DNA of 64,000 nucleotides from Pseudoalteromonas umbrosa (GTDB lineage: Bacteria; Pseudomonadota; Gammaproteobacteria; Enterobacterales; Alteromonadaceae): assembly GCF_030125375.1 (NCBI RefSeq), contig NZ_JASJUU010000010.1:134447-198446 (forward strand), read 5' to 3'. Below, one piece after another: positions 35,030-44,401 of this stretch. Below the pieces are notes generated by a model, which was not told where the DNA came from, did not search any database, and worked only from the letters and a program-made list of their open reading frames with translations. Each line of letters begins with the position of its first letter. Position 1 is the stretch's first letter. The translations under genes and the position numbers were made by a program.

Positions 35030-35856
35030 ATTGCTACCTGTCCATCAAAAACATGTTCTGCAGGGCCTGTCATTTTGACGGGCTTATTACCGCCACTCCA
35101 GCGCACTTGTAACGTGCCACCAGGTAAATCAACACGCACAGTATCGGCTAACTTGCCTTGTGCAATGCCAACAGCCACCGCGCCGCATGCTCCGCTGCCG
35201 CACGCTAAAGTCTCTTGTGCACCACGCTCCCATACTCGAAGCTTGATATGCTCACGGGTAATGATTTGCATAAAGCCAACATTAGTCCGTTTTGGGAAGC
35301 GCTCATGGTGTTCTATCAGCGGTCCTAAAATATCGACATCAGCGGTATTTATATCATCAACTTCGATAATACAGTGTGGATTACCCATGGAGACTGCGCC
35401 ACAAAAAATGGTGTGCTCATTGGCTCTTAGCACATAAGTGAGCTCACTTTGCTGTGCTTTGAATGGAATATCTTGTGGTGCGAATTGCGGTGTTCCCATA
35501 TTGACGGTGACCTGACCATCTTTTTCGGTATATAAGGTAATGTCTCCGCCCTTAGTCGAGACACTCACCTTGTGTTTATTGGTGAGACCTTTCATTCTAA
35601 TAAAGCGGGCAAAACAGCGCGCACCGTTGCCACATTGCTCGACTTCTGTGCCATCGGCATTAAAAATGCGATAATGGAAATCTAAATCTGGGGAATAAGG
35701 CGGCTCGACCAGTAATAATTGATCGAAGCCAATGCCAAAATGTCTATCTGCGAGCTTTTTAATTTGATCGCGCGACAAAAAAACGTTTTGCGTGACGTTA
35801 TCAATCACCACAAAATCGTTTCCTAAGCCATGCATTTTTGAAAAATTTACAAACAT
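35026..35856 (-). CDS. dapF: Diaminopimelate epimerase DapF
   Basis: The 276-residue protein begins NFSKMHGLGNDFVVID and has the two catalytic cysteines in CGNGARCFARF and LACGSGACGAVAVG. It interconverts LL- and meso-diaminopimelate, the lysine and peptidoglycan precursor, in the cytosol. lysA lies upstream and DUF484 overlaps the stop by four bases, so lysine synthesis and xerC are on one transcript. Confidence 0.96.
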   Translation of the reverse strand: MFVNFSKMHGLGNDFVVIDNVTQNVFLSRDQIKKLADRHFGIGFDQLLLVEPPYSPDLDFHYRIFNADGTEVEQCGNGARCFARFIRMKGLTNKHKVSVSTKGGDITLYTEKDGQVTVNMGTPQFAPQDIPFKAQQSELTYVLRANEHTIFCGAVSMGNPHCIIEVDDINTADVDILGPLIEHHERFPKRTNVGFMQIITREHIKLRVWERGAQETLACGSGACGAVAVGIAQGKLADTVRVDLPGGTLQVRWSGGNKPVKMTGPAEHVFDGQVAI

Positions 35857-35902
35857 ATTACCTAACTATTTAGCCGCTGAATGCGATACAGGATCGCTGT
35901 TA

Positions 35903-37159
35903 TTATTCTGAAAGTAACGCTTCGCCTTGCCAGAGCGACTCCAGTGACTCTCTTGCACGCACGACTTGAGTGCGCTCCCCATCGACCATAATTTCTGCCA
36001 CTCTGGGGCGTGAGTTATAATTTGAGCTCATGGTAAAGCCATAAGCACCGGCGCTGCGCTGCGCAAGTAAATCTCCCGGCAATATAGCTAAACTTCTATC
36101 TTTGCCGATAAAATCGCCGGTTTCACACACAGGACCTACGACATCATAGAGGTGCTCTGGTGTGCCATCATTTCTTGGGCTCACGGCAATGATTTCTTGC
36201 CAAGCTTGATATAGTGATGGACGCAACATGTCGTTCATACCAGCATCAACAATCGCAAAGTGCTTATCGGCTGTTGGTTTTAAATACTCAACTTTAGTAA
36301 CCAGTAGGCCAGCGTTGGCAGCGATGGCGCGACCTGGCTCAAAGATCAGTTCCAACTCACTATACGACTCTAATCGCGCAATGACTTGTGCGGCATAAGC
36401 ACTTGGGTGAGGAGGCTTTTCACCATCATAAGGAACACCGAGTCCACCGCCAATATCTAAGTGGTGAAGTGTGATCCCTGCAGATTTTAAGGTATCAATT
36501 AAATCTAATACTTTATCTAATGCTGCTAAAAACGGTTCTACTTCGGTGAGTTGAGAGCCGATATGAAAATCTACTCCAACGATCTTGATCCCCGGTAACG
36601 CACAGGCCAATTGATAGACGTCAAATGCTTGTTTGATATCAATACCAAACTTATTCTCTTTCAACCCAGTAGAGATATATGGATGGGTTTTGGCATCGAT
36701 ATCTGGGTTCACCCGAATAGAGACTGGCGCTTGCACTCTCATTTGCGAGGCAATATCCGAGATGCGTTCAAGTTCAGCTTTAGACTCGACATTAAAGCAT
36801 TTAATTCCTTGCTCAAGGGCAAAGGTAATTTCTTGAGGTGTTTTTGCTACACCAGAAAACACCACTTTTTTAGCATCACCGCCTGCCTTTAATACCCGCG
36901 CCAGTTCACCTTGGGAAACAATGTCAAAGCCTGCGCCCATTTTGGCCAGTACATTGAGCACCGCAAGATTACTATTTGCTTTGACTGCATAACATACTAG
37001 ATGTTTATGACTTGCTGCGGCATCTGTGAATGCACGATAGTGACGCTCTAAAGTTTTGCGTGAATAGACGTAGCACGGCGTACCATATTGCGCGGCAATA
37101 TCTTTAACGGCAACCTGCTCCGCGTACAGTTCGTTATCTTGATATTGGAAAAAGTCCAT
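35903..37159 (-). CDS. lysA: Diaminopimelate decarboxylase LysA
   Basis: The 418-residue alanine-racemase-fold protein has the PLP lysine in LVCYAVKANSNLAVL, HIGSQLTEVEPF, the HHLDIGGGLGVPY strand, EPGRAIAANAG and the active-site Cys in GPVCETGDFIGKDR. It converts meso-diaminopimelate to lysine. Its ATG follows directly on the lptM stop (TAAATG), so translation is coupled. It is followed after 46 bases by dapF. Confidence 0.96.
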   Translation of the reverse strand: MDFFQYQDNELYAEQVAVKDIAAQYGTPCYVYSRKTLERHYRAFTDAAASHKHLVCYAVKANSNLAVLNVLAKMGAGFDIVSQGELARVLKAGGDAKKVVFSGVAKTPQEITFALEQGIKCFNVESKAELERISDIASQMRVQAPVSIRVNPDIDAKTHPYISTGLKENKFGIDIKQAFDVYQLACALPGIKIVGVDFHIGSQLTEVEPFLAALDKVLDLIDTLKSAGITLHHLDIGGGLGVPYDGEKPPHPSAYAAQVIARLESYSELELIFEPGRAIAANAGLLVTKVEYLKPTADKHFAIVDAGMNDMLRPSLYQAWQEIIAVSPRNDGTPEHLYDVVGPVCETGDFIGKDRSLAILPGDLLAQRSAGAYGFTMSSNYNSRPRVAEIMVDGERTQVVRARESLESLWQGEALLSE

Positions 37160-37339
37160 TTACTTATCCTTTTCGTCAGCGTTGTTGTGTTCTTGCGATG
37201 TTTGTTGTGCGGTCGAGTCACGGTTTTTATCTGCGTCTTCAGGTAAATACAGTGGACCACGCTGCCCGCAAGCTGTTAACGTTAAGATGCTAGTCAATGC
37301 TAGGGCAAGTAAGCTAAATTGAGTGTATGTCGCTTTCAT
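37160..37339 (-). CDS. lptM: LPS-assembly lipoprotein LptM (YifL)
   Basis: This 59-residue ORF starts at ATG 37339. It has a lipoprotein signal ending in the lipobox LTAC (Cys24), then GQRGPLYLPED, the hallmark of LptM, and a polar Gln/Asn-rich tail. LptM binds the LptD-LptE translocon in the outer membrane and promotes its oxidative maturation. The position between cyaY and lysA/dapF is as in E. coli. The TAA abuts the lysA ATG. Confidence 0.9.
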   Translation of the reverse strand: MKATYTQFSLLALALTSILTLTACGQRGPLYLPEDADKNRDSTAQQTSQEHNNADEKDK

Positions 37340-37471
37340 TAGATTAATGATGTCAGTGCCTTTATAATCGCAGAGTAACAGAATTCGCGAAAAAAGCAGC
37401 TTTTGCGGTTGAAATTTATTCCCTGTATCGGGAAAGCTGGCTGTCGCTTAGCCGTATTTAAGGAGTTAGTC

Positions 37472-37792
37472 ATGACAGATAACGAGTATCATCAGTTAGC
37501 CGAAGCGTTAATGTTAACAATTGAAGAGCAGATCGACGATTGTGATGCTGATTTAGATTATGAATCTGCTTCCGGTATTTTAGAAATCATCTTTGCTGAT
37601 CGCTCTAAGATCATCATCAATAAGCAAGCACCACTGCATCAAGTTTGGGTAGCAACTAAGTTTAATGGCCATCACTTTGAACTACGTGATGATAAATGGA
37701 TAGATAACCGCTCGGGCGCTGAGTTTTGGCAATTCATGGCCGACGCAGCAACACGCCAAGCGGGTCAAAAAATAGAGTGGCAACACGACTGA
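37472..37792 (+). CDS. cyaY: Iron donor/frataxin CyaY
   Basis: The 106-residue protein has the frataxin layout: an acidic first helix (QIDDCDADLDYESASGILEI) that binds iron, then beta strands with INKQAPLHQVWVATKFNGHHF and WIDNRSGAEFWQFM. It regulates iron supply to IscS-dependent Fe-S assembly. AAGGAG lies 7 bases before ATG 37472. Its last bases overlap the next gene (TGATG). It is divergent from lptM, as in E. coli. Confidence 0.94.
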   Translation: MTDNEYHQLAEALMLTIEEQIDDCDADLDYESASGILEIIFADRSKIIINKQAPLHQVWVATKFNGHHFELRDDKWIDNRSGAEFWQFMADAATRQAGQKIEWQHD

Positions 37793-38445
37793 TGTTAGAA
37801 TTTGTAGAATATGCTGCCAAAGCGCAGCACAAAGCAACTGTGATCTGGTTACATGGATTAGGCGATTCAGGCAATGGCTTTTTACCGATAGCACCTGAGT
37901 TAGATTTACCTGATTCACTGGGTGTGCGGTTTGTTTTTCCTCATGCACCAGTGCAGCCTGTGACAGTAAACGGCGGCATGGAAATGCGTGCTTGGTATGA
38001 CATCAAAAGCATGGATCTTGAAAATCGTGCAGATGAAACGGGTGTAAGAGAGTCTGCGGCGGCGGTTGCACAGCTAATAGAACAAGAAATTGCAGCAGGG
38101 ATCCCAGCGGATAAAATTATTCTTGCAGGTTTCTCACAAGGCGGCGTGATAAGTCTACATTTGGCACCTCGCCTATCGCATACACTGGCTGGTGTAATGG
38201 CACTGTCTACGTACATGTGTGCACCGCAAAAGCTCAGTGCAGAGGCGGCACAACCTGCGCTAAATATTTTTATGGCACATGGCAGTCACGATCCAGTGGT
38301 ACCGATGCAAGCTGGGCGTACTGCATACGATGCTCTAGTAAATCAAGGCTACGAGGTTAGCTGGCAGGATTATCCGATGGAGCACCAAGTGTGCATCGAA
38401 GAGCTTAAAGCGATCCGAGCGTGGCTAATCTCACGCTTGTCATAG
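37792..38445 (+). CDS. Alpha/beta-hydrolase carboxylesterase (phospholipase/carboxylesterase family)
   Basis: Starting at ATG 37792, which overlaps the cyaY stop, the 217-residue protein shows VIWLHGLGDSGNGFLPI, the nucleophile Ser in LAGFSQGGVISL, the acid Asp in HGSHDPVVP and the His in PMEHQVCIEE. This is the acyl-protein thioesterase/carboxylesterase family of about 220 residues. It is part of a plus-strand run cyaY-esterase-DUF2914-hemC; a functional link with haem synthesis is not evident. Confidence 0.88.
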   Translation: MLEFVEYAAKAQHKATVIWLHGLGDSGNGFLPIAPELDLPDSLGVRFVFPHAPVQPVTVNGGMEMRAWYDIKSMDLENRADETGVRESAAAVAQLIEQEIAAGIPADKIILAGFSQGGVISLHLAPRLSHTLAGVMALSTYMCAPQKLSAEAAQPALNIFMAHGSHDPVVPMQAGRTAYDALVNQGYEVSWQDYPMEHQVCIEELKAIRAWLISRLS

Positions 38446-38461
38446 TGAACAGGACATACAT

Positions 38462-39304
38462 ATGACTCAACGAATAGTGATCAAAACAAAAATGACAGGG
38501 GCTGATCCACAGCCTCGCCGTGTTGAAACCGTCGGGTATCAATATCATTGGCGGCGTATTGTCACTGCGGTATGTGTGGCAAGTTTTGGTGTGACTGCGT
38601 TGTCATATGGTGTGTTTACCTCCGTTTATGCAGATGAAGCCGAGCCACAAATCGCGGTGTCAGCGAGCGCAGCCCCTTTGCCAGCTGATGAATTGATCAT
38701 TCCTCCGCCTAGTGTGTCAGACGTTGAGGTGCGTGAAGTGGCTCAAATGCCTACGGTTGTTGATGAACTTGATGTGGTAGTGAGCGCTGAACCAGTTACA
38801 GCTCAAATTATGACAGAGCCTACTGCTGAGGAGCTTCCAGTCGAGCTCGAAAAACCACAACAGACGCCTGTTGAGACAGTGACTGAGCCACCTCAAAATA
38901 ATGTTCAAACGCAATTTTCGGCAGATGCGCAAGTGGCGAGCGTTGCCTTAAATGCTAAGGTAGACACGAGCCATATTAGCCGTGCGGTGTTGACGTCAGG
39001 CATCGAAAATCGCGAGCCAATTAACGTATTAAAACACCTAGTTGAACCGAATAGATTCCAAGAAAAGTTATTTTTCTTTACTGAGATCAAAGGGCTTCAA
39101 GGCGAAGTGGTGCAACATTTGTGGTTTCATCAAGACCAATTGATGGCGGATATTACGTTGCCAGTTAGCACGCCGAGATACCGAACGTATTCGAGCAAAA
39201 ATATTATGCCGAGCCAAACGGGAGAATGGCGCGTTGAAGTGATCACCCAAGGTGGGCAACTGTTGGCACAAAAATCATTTCGAATTTTAGCGAAGGCTCC
39301 TTAG
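38462..39304 (+). CDS. DUF2914 membrane-anchored protein
   Basis: The 280-residue protein has a basic N-terminus, one membrane span (IVTAVCVASFGVTALSYGVF), a long Pro/Glu/Val-rich linker (about 60-150) with low complexity, and a C-terminal beta domain (about 165-280) with LFFFTEIKGLQGEVVQHLW and WRVEVITQGGQLL, matching DUF2914. The function is unknown; the domain should be periplasmic. It lies 16 bases after the esterase gene and 18 bases before hemC. Confidence 0.82.
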   Translation: MTQRIVIKTKMTGADPQPRRVETVGYQYHWRRIVTAVCVASFGVTALSYGVFTSVYADEAEPQIAVSASAAPLPADELIIPPPSVSDVEVREVAQMPTVVDELDVVVSAEPVTAQIMTEPTAEELPVELEKPQQTPVETVTEPPQNNVQTQFSADAQVASVALNAKVDTSHISRAVLTSGIENREPINVLKHLVEPNRFQEKLFFFTEIKGLQGEVVQHLWFHQDQLMADITLPVSTPRYRTYSSKNIMPSQTGEWRVEVITQGGQLLAQKSFRILAKAP

Positions 39305-39322
39305 GAGCCGACAAGGCAAAAC

Positions 39323-40261
39323 ATGACAGATACAAAAAATACTGTGCGCATTGCAACACGTAAAAGCGCATTAGCACTTTGGCAAGCAGAATACGTAAAA
39401 GCGCGATTAGAACACTTTCATCCCACACTGACGGTGGAGTTAGTGCCGATGTCGACCAAAGGCGACAAAATCTTGGATACGCCTTTGGCTAAAATTGGTG
39501 GTAAAGGTCTGTTTGTTAAAGAGCTAGAACAAGCCATGTTAGAAGGGCGTGCTGATATTGCCGTACACTCAATGAAAGATGTGCCTGTGGACTTTCCAGA
39601 CGGGTTAGAACTGCATACTATTTGTGAACGTGAAGATCCGCGTGATGCGTTCGTGTCTAATCAATACCAGCACATCAGTGAATTGCCAGCAGGCGCAGTG
39701 GTGGGTACCTCTAGTTTGCGTCGTCAATGTCAGATCCGCGAAGCGCGCCCTGATTTAGTGATTAGGGATTTACGTGGTAATGTGAATACCCGCTTGGCTA
39801 AATTAGATGCTGGTGAGTATGACGCAATCATATTGGCTGCTGCAGGCCTGATCCGTTTGGAAATGCCAGAGCGTATTGCAAGTTTTGTGTCTGTTGAAGA
39901 GTCACTGCCTGCCAATGGACAAGGTGCGGTTGGTATTGAATGTCGCAGCGATGATACACGTATCCAAGCGTTGTTAGCGCCTTTAGAACATGCAGCAACG
40001 AGAGCACGAGTCCTTGCAGAAAGAGCGATGAATCGACGCCTAGAAGGGGGCTGTCAGGTACCCATAGGTGCGTATGCTGAGCTGGAGCAAGGCCAGTTAT
40101 ACTTGCGTGGTTTAGTGGGCGCCGTGGATGGAAGTCAAATCCTTCGAGCAGAGCTAACCGGTGATATTGCCAATGCAGAAGCGCTGGGTGTTGAGCTGGC
40201 AGAAGCCCTGTTAGCCCAAGGTGCAGACAGTATTTTAGCGGAAGTTTATAGAGACGCTTAA
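39323..40261 (+). CDS. hemC: Porphobilinogen deaminase HemC
   Basis: The 312-residue protein has RIATRKSALALWQAEYVK, STKGDKILDTPLAKIGGKG, VHSMKDVPVDFP, TSSLRRQCQ and the dipyrromethane cofactor Cys in LEGGCQVPIGAYAE near residue 242. It polymerises four porphobilinogens to hydroxymethylbilane. hemD follows after one base, so the two are tightly coupled. Confidence 0.96.
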   Translation: MTDTKNTVRIATRKSALALWQAEYVKARLEHFHPTLTVELVPMSTKGDKILDTPLAKIGGKGLFVKELEQAMLEGRADIAVHSMKDVPVDFPDGLELHTICEREDPRDAFVSNQYQHISELPAGAVVGTSSLRRQCQIREARPDLVIRDLRGNVNTRLAKLDAGEYDAIILAAAGLIRLEMPERIASFVSVEESLPANGQGAVGIECRSDDTRIQALLAPLEHAATRARVLAERAMNRRLEGGCQVPIGAYAELEQGQLYLRGLVGAVDGSQILRAELTGDIANAEALGVELAEALLAQGADSILAEVYRDA

Positions 40262-40262
40262 T

Positions 40263-42086
40263 GTGAAATTTGCCATCACTCGGCCGCAAGGAAAAGGAGA
40301 CGCGCTTGCCACTGAGTTGGCTAAGTTAAATGTATCAGCACTGTGCACACCAGTGCTGACGCTCAATGCGGTTCAAGCATCCCCCCAACAATTACTCAGC
40401 GCGTGCGACGCCGATATACTCATTTTTATCTCGCAAGATGCGGTAATGAACTTTGCGCAGCAAATACAAGCAGATGGTTTGTCTGTGCCTTCTACTTGCC
40501 AAGTTTTTGCCGTGGGCACACAGACCGCAGATGCGGTGAAATCGCATTTATCACGCCATGCCAAAGTACCCGAGCGTCACGACTCGGAAGGGTTGGTCGC
40601 GCTAACTGCACTTCAGTCGGTGCAAGATTTACAGGTTGTGTTAGTGAAAGGGCGCGGTGGTCGTACGCATATTGCAAAAGCACTTAAGTCGCGCGGAGCG
40701 AAGGTAAGTACCTGTAATGTATATGAACGATTAGCAGCGCAAAGTCACGCTGATGACTGGTTAGACCTCTGGCGAGGTTCTAAAATAGACGGTATAGTGA
40801 TCACCAGTAACGCAGCGGTTGATGCGATTTTTAATGCACAACAAGCGGCCAATCAAGCTTGGCTGCAAACCCGTATGTTTGTTGTTGTCAGTGAGCGGAC
40901 AGCGCAACATCTTAAAATACAGTATAAAATAACCAATACACAAATCGTGGTGAGTCAAGGCGCCAGTACAGAGGCGTTAACACAAACGATAGGTGATTTA
41001 AATTCCCAACAGGGCAGCGCAATGACGGAAAAACAGCAAGAAACGTCGGCTTCAATCCCATCGAATGAGCCGCAGCAGGTGGAAACCTATGCAAAAAATA
41101 ATACGGCCAAATTGAGCAAAACAGCGGTACTGGCTTTGTTGGTCGCTTTGACTGGGGTGGGTGCGGCAGGCGTTGTCTATGTTTATCATCAACAGCAAGT
41201 AAGCCAACAAAGTGGTCAAATAGCGCAGCTGACAGCGCAAAATGGGCAGCTACAGTCACAGGTAAATGCGACCCAAGCGGCATTAAACGATATACAAAAA
41301 CAGTGGCAAGCTCAGCAAAAAACCATGGCTGAACAGCTACAGCAGCAGCAACAACAAGTGCAACAGACATTACAACACACCCTGTCACAAGCTCGTCAGC
41401 AAGTGGGTGGTGCGGTGAGCTCTGAGCTGCGTGCACTGGCGCGTTATGCCGAGTTCAAAGCGGCCAGTGAGCGTGACTATCTAGGGGCGGTGATTGTACT
41501 CAAGCGCTTGAATGAAGCGCTGTCGGAAGAGTTGGCAACAGATCCCCTTAAATTGGCGATTAACCAAGATATTGCGATGTTACGTGCCTTACCAAAACCC
41601 AGCACAGAAGCGGTGTATATGGAATTAGCGGGACTCATCGCGCAGGTTGATAAGCTGCCCTTGAAGACCATTGATAAACCTAAAGAGCGCGCTGTTGAAA
41701 GTGCTGAACTCAGTCGTGACATCAGTGACTGGAAGGCTAATCTTGTTCGCAGTTGGAACAATATAAAAGCAGACTTTTTGACAATTCGGCAGCATGATAA
41801 ACCTGTGATTGACCCATTGTTAGATGCGCAAGAACAGCAATTAATACGTGCGCAGCTACGAAGCTATTTACAACAGGCGCAAACGGCATTCTTAGATAAC
41901 CAAGCCAGTATTTTTGACCAAGCTTTATCTGGGGCTCAGGTGACTTTAACCAGTTACTATCGTACTGATGAGTCAGCAAGCAACACGGTTTTGGAGCAGA
42001 TACAAATGTTACAACGCACGGAGCATCTAGTTGTTAAAGCACCTCAACTGGCGACTCCGAAGGCATTGAAGGAGTGGTTGCAATGA
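40263..42086 (+). CDS. hemD: Fused uroporphyrinogen-III synthase HemD / membrane protein HemX
   Basis: One frame of 607 residues starts at GTG 40263. Residues 1-250 are HemD (FAITRPQGKGDALATEL; ILIFISQDAVMNFA; VLVKGRGGRTHIAKAL; GIVITSNAAVDAIF), which closes hydroxymethylbilane to uroporphyrinogen III. Residues 254-607 are HemX: a cytosolic tail, one span (about 290-312), a Gln-rich coiled coil (315-385) and a helical periplasmic domain. In E. coli these are two genes. Met254 (ATG 41022) coincides with where a separate HemX would start, with a weak AGGG upstream, so internal initiation could also yield free HemX. The fused form occurs in other Gammaproteobacteria. Confidence 0.9.
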   Translation: MKFAITRPQGKGDALATELAKLNVSALCTPVLTLNAVQASPQQLLSACDADILIFISQDAVMNFAQQIQADGLSVPSTCQVFAVGTQTADAVKSHLSRHAKVPERHDSEGLVALTALQSVQDLQVVLVKGRGGRTHIAKALKSRGAKVSTCNVYERLAAQSHADDWLDLWRGSKIDGIVITSNAAVDAIFNAQQAANQAWLQTRMFVVVSERTAQHLKIQYKITNTQIVVSQGASTEALTQTIGDLNSQQGSAMTEKQQETSASIPSNEPQQVETYAKNNTAKLSKTAVLALLVALTGVGAAGVVYVYHQQQVSQQSGQIAQLTAQNGQLQSQVNATQAALNDIQKQWQAQQKTMAEQLQQQQQQVQQTLQHTLSQARQQVGGAVSSELRALARYAEFKAASERDYLGAVIVLKRLNEALSEELATDPLKLAINQDIAMLRALPKPSTEAVYMELAGLIAQVDKLPLKTIDKPKERAVESAELSRDISDWKANLVRSWNNIKADFLTIRQHDKPVIDPLLDAQEQQLIRAQLRSYLQQAQTAFLDNQASIFDQALSGAQVTLTSYYRTDESASNTVLEQIQMLQRTEHLVVKAPQLATPKALKEWLQ

Positions 42087-43207
42087 TACGCTGGTTATTT
42101 GTAGTCATATTATTTTTCGTCGTAATGGCAGGTGCCCATATACTGATCGATGAAAAAGGCTATGTCTTGGTATCAGCGGGCGTGTATACCATAGAGAGTA
42201 CGCTGGTTTCATTAGTATTTATGCTGTGTTTGGCACTCGCTATTGGCGCAATATTATTAAAGATAGGCAAAGCCATATGGCGTGTGATTGCTGGTGTTTC
42301 TAAGCGTCGCAGCAAAAAACGCATAGCGCGCCAAGAGGCTGCATTTGAGCAAAGTGTTTGGGCACTGATCAATGGTCAAGACGAGAGTTTAAGCTATGCG
42401 CTGCAAAAGGCTGAGTTTCCCGAAAAGTGGCGCGATCAGCAATGTGCAATTCAAGCTAAAGCCGCGCTTCATGCAGGGCAAAAAGTGGTTGCCAGAGAGT
42501 ATTTACAGCAACTCAGTGAACCCGCACAAAGCAAGGTCAGTCAGCTTTGGCTAGCAGCTGAGCAAGAGGATCAAGCGTTAGAAACTTTAGCCCCGCAAGC
42601 GCAAATGAAAAAAGCCTCGCCGACGCAATTACATGCCTATATCAGTGCGCTGTTACAAGCGAGAGATTGGGATACCTTACAGTCGACAATTATGCAGCGT
42701 CACAAGCAGTTACACTGGAGCGAATCGCAGTGGGATAGTTTCTTTCATGATTATTTTTCTGCTATTGCCCAGCACACAGATAAAGATCTTCAAGCGTTGC
42801 AAAGCGCATTGCCTCGGGGGCTCAGAGCGCTCAGTCACGCTGCTTTTGTCACTGTGTGTGTGCGAACAGGTCAATTGGCGCCAGTTCGTAAAGAGTTGAT
42901 AAAGCTTTTGAAAAAAGACCAAGTGAGCGAGCTTGCCGAGATTTTACAGCACCTAGATGGTGCGGATATCGAATTGCGCAAATTGGTACAAAGTAAATTG
43001 AAAAAACAGCCAGAGCAAAGCGATTTATTGTTTTGCTTGGCATGTTTGGCCAATGGTGAGGGAGATCACAGCTTGGCTGCGAAAATCTTCGATATGTTAT
43101 CGAATGAGCCGTGGCAAGCACTCTGGCAGCATCAAGCACAGAGGGCATTTGCTAAAACAGGGCAATATGAAAAGGCCTATTTGCTGTTGAGTGACCAGCA
43201 TCATTAA
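42083..43207 (+). CDS. hemY: Haem biosynthesis-associated protein HemY (TPR membrane protein)
   Basis: From ATG 42083, overlapping the hemDX stop by four bases (ATGA) with AAGGAG upstream, the protein has 374 residues. Two membrane spans (about 3-22 and 37-60) are followed by a basic stretch (KRRSKKRIARQ) and a long helical TPR-like domain. This is HemY of the hemCDXY operon, not protoporphyrinogen oxidase. Its role is unclear; it is thought to assemble haem enzymes at the membrane. Confidence 0.9.
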   Translation: MIRWLFVVILFFVVMAGAHILIDEKGYVLVSAGVYTIESTLVSLVFMLCLALAIGAILLKIGKAIWRVIAGVSKRRSKKRIARQEAAFEQSVWALINGQDESLSYALQKAEFPEKWRDQQCAIQAKAALHAGQKVVAREYLQQLSEPAQSKVSQLWLAAEQEDQALETLAPQAQMKKASPTQLHAYISALLQARDWDTLQSTIMQRHKQLHWSESQWDSFFHDYFSAIAQHTDKDLQALQSALPRGLRALSHAAFVTVCVRTGQLAPVRKELIKLLKKDQVSELAEILQHLDGADIELRKLVQSKLKKQPEQSDLLFCLACLANGEGDHSLAAKIFDMLSNEPWQALWQHQAQRAFAKTGQYEKAYLLLSDQHH

Positions 43208-43210
43208 CGA

Positions 43211-43236
43211 AAAGCCAGCGACAACGCTGGCTTTTT
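43211..43236 (+). terminator. Terminator of the hemC-hemDX-hemY operon
   Basis: AAGCCAGCG (43211-43219) pairs with CGCTGGCTT (43224-43232) around ACAA, followed by a T-run. It lies directly after the hemY stop. Confidence 0.9.
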
Positions 43237-43373
43237 TGTATTTTATTACGTATCAGCATTTTGGCAGTCTAATGTCAGAGGTCTGTTTAGTTTGTTTTTG
43301 CGGATAATTGTCCTTGTATCTAAACTTAAGATGCGTATGATCTGAAAAATTTTATCTGCAAACCGAGTGCCTT

Positions 43374-44369
43374 ATGATCAATACCAAACTACCTTTACTT
43401 GATTTACACCGCCACTTAGACGGTAATGTGCGTGCTGAAACAATTTTAGACCTCGGTCAAAAATTTAACATGCCGCTGCCAGCACACGATGTTGAGGGCC
43501 TTAGGCCGCATGTGCAAGTACTCGATAATGCGCCAAACTTGATGGCATTTTTAGCCAAGCTAGATTGGGGTGTGAAGGTACTGGGTGATTATGATGCATG
43601 TCGTCGTATTGCAGTTGAAAATGTTGAAGATGCTATTGCGCAAAATATGGATTACACAGAACTGCGCTTCAGCCCATATTACATGGCAAAAACACATAAT
43701 TTGCACCCGCAAGGTGTGGTAGAAGCGGTTGTTGATGGTATAAAGTCAGCCAGTGCCGAGCGTGATATTAAAGTGAATTTAATCGGTATTATGTCACGTA
43801 CTTTTGGTGTCGAAAAATGCCAGTACGAGCTAGATGCACTGTTGGCATTTAAAAATGACTTAGTTGCGATTGATTTGGCGGGTGACGAAATCGGTTTCCC
43901 TGGCGAGCTATTCATTGAGCACTTTAAGCAAGTGCGCGATGCGTACCTTGGTTCGACTATTCATGCTGGTGAAGCTAAAGGCGCAAGCAGTATTTGGCAG
44001 GCTATTCAAGAGCTCGGTGCCACACGTATCGGACACGGTGTAAAGGCCATTGAAGACCCTAAGCTAATGGACTATTTACGTGATAACCGCATTGGTATTG
44101 AGTCTTGCTTAACCAGCAACTTACAAACTAGCACAGTTGCAAGCATTGAAACACACCCACTCAAGCAGTTCTTAGATCATGGTATTTTGGCGACTATCAA
44201 TACCGATGACCCGGCTGTGCAAGGGGTAGAGCTTGATAATGAGTTTGAAAAAGCAGCGCCTTTAGCTGGCTTGAGCGAGTCGGACATCATAAAAGCACAA
44301 CACAATGCCATCGAAATTGCATTTTTGAGTGATGCGGATAAGCAAGCGCTTTTGAACAAATACGCTTAA
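43374..44369 (+). CDS. add: Adenosine deaminase
   Basis: The 331-residue TIM-barrel protein has the zinc ligands and catalytic residues of adenosine deaminase: LLDLHRHLDGNVR, STIHAGEAKGASS, RIGHGVKAIED and ATINTDDPAVQGVEL. It converts adenosine and deoxyadenosine to inosine forms for purine salvage. It is a single gene with its own promoter region and shares a bidirectional hairpin with the CBS gene downstream. Confidence 0.93.
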   Translation: MINTKLPLLDLHRHLDGNVRAETILDLGQKFNMPLPAHDVEGLRPHVQVLDNAPNLMAFLAKLDWGVKVLGDYDACRRIAVENVEDAIAQNMDYTELRFSPYYMAKTHNLHPQGVVEAVVDGIKSASAERDIKVNLIGIMSRTFGVEKCQYELDALLAFKNDLVAIDLAGDEIGFPGELFIEHFKQVRDAYLGSTIHAGEAKGASSIWQAIQELGATRIGHGVKAIEDPKLMDYLRDNRIGIESCLTSNLQTSTVASIETHPLKQFLDHGILATINTDDPAVQGVELDNEFEKAAPLAGLSESDIIKAQHNAIEIAFLSDADKQALLNKYA

Positions 44370-44375
44370 TTCATT

Positions 44376-44401
44376 AAGCTGCTCAGTGCGCTGAGCAGCT
44401 T
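44376..44401. terminator. Bidirectional hairpin between add and the CBS gene
   Basis: AAGCTGCTCAG (44376-44386) pairs with CTGAGCAGCTT (44391-44401) around TGCG. It lies 6 bases after the add stop and includes the stop of the converging CBS gene (44383). T-tracts are short on both sides. Confidence 0.65.

Noticed and set aside
40912..41436. Minus-strand frame of 174 codons inside hemDX
   Set aside because: It arises from the Gln-rich coiled-coil codons of HemX read backwards; composition is low complexity and no promoter or ribosome site is seen.
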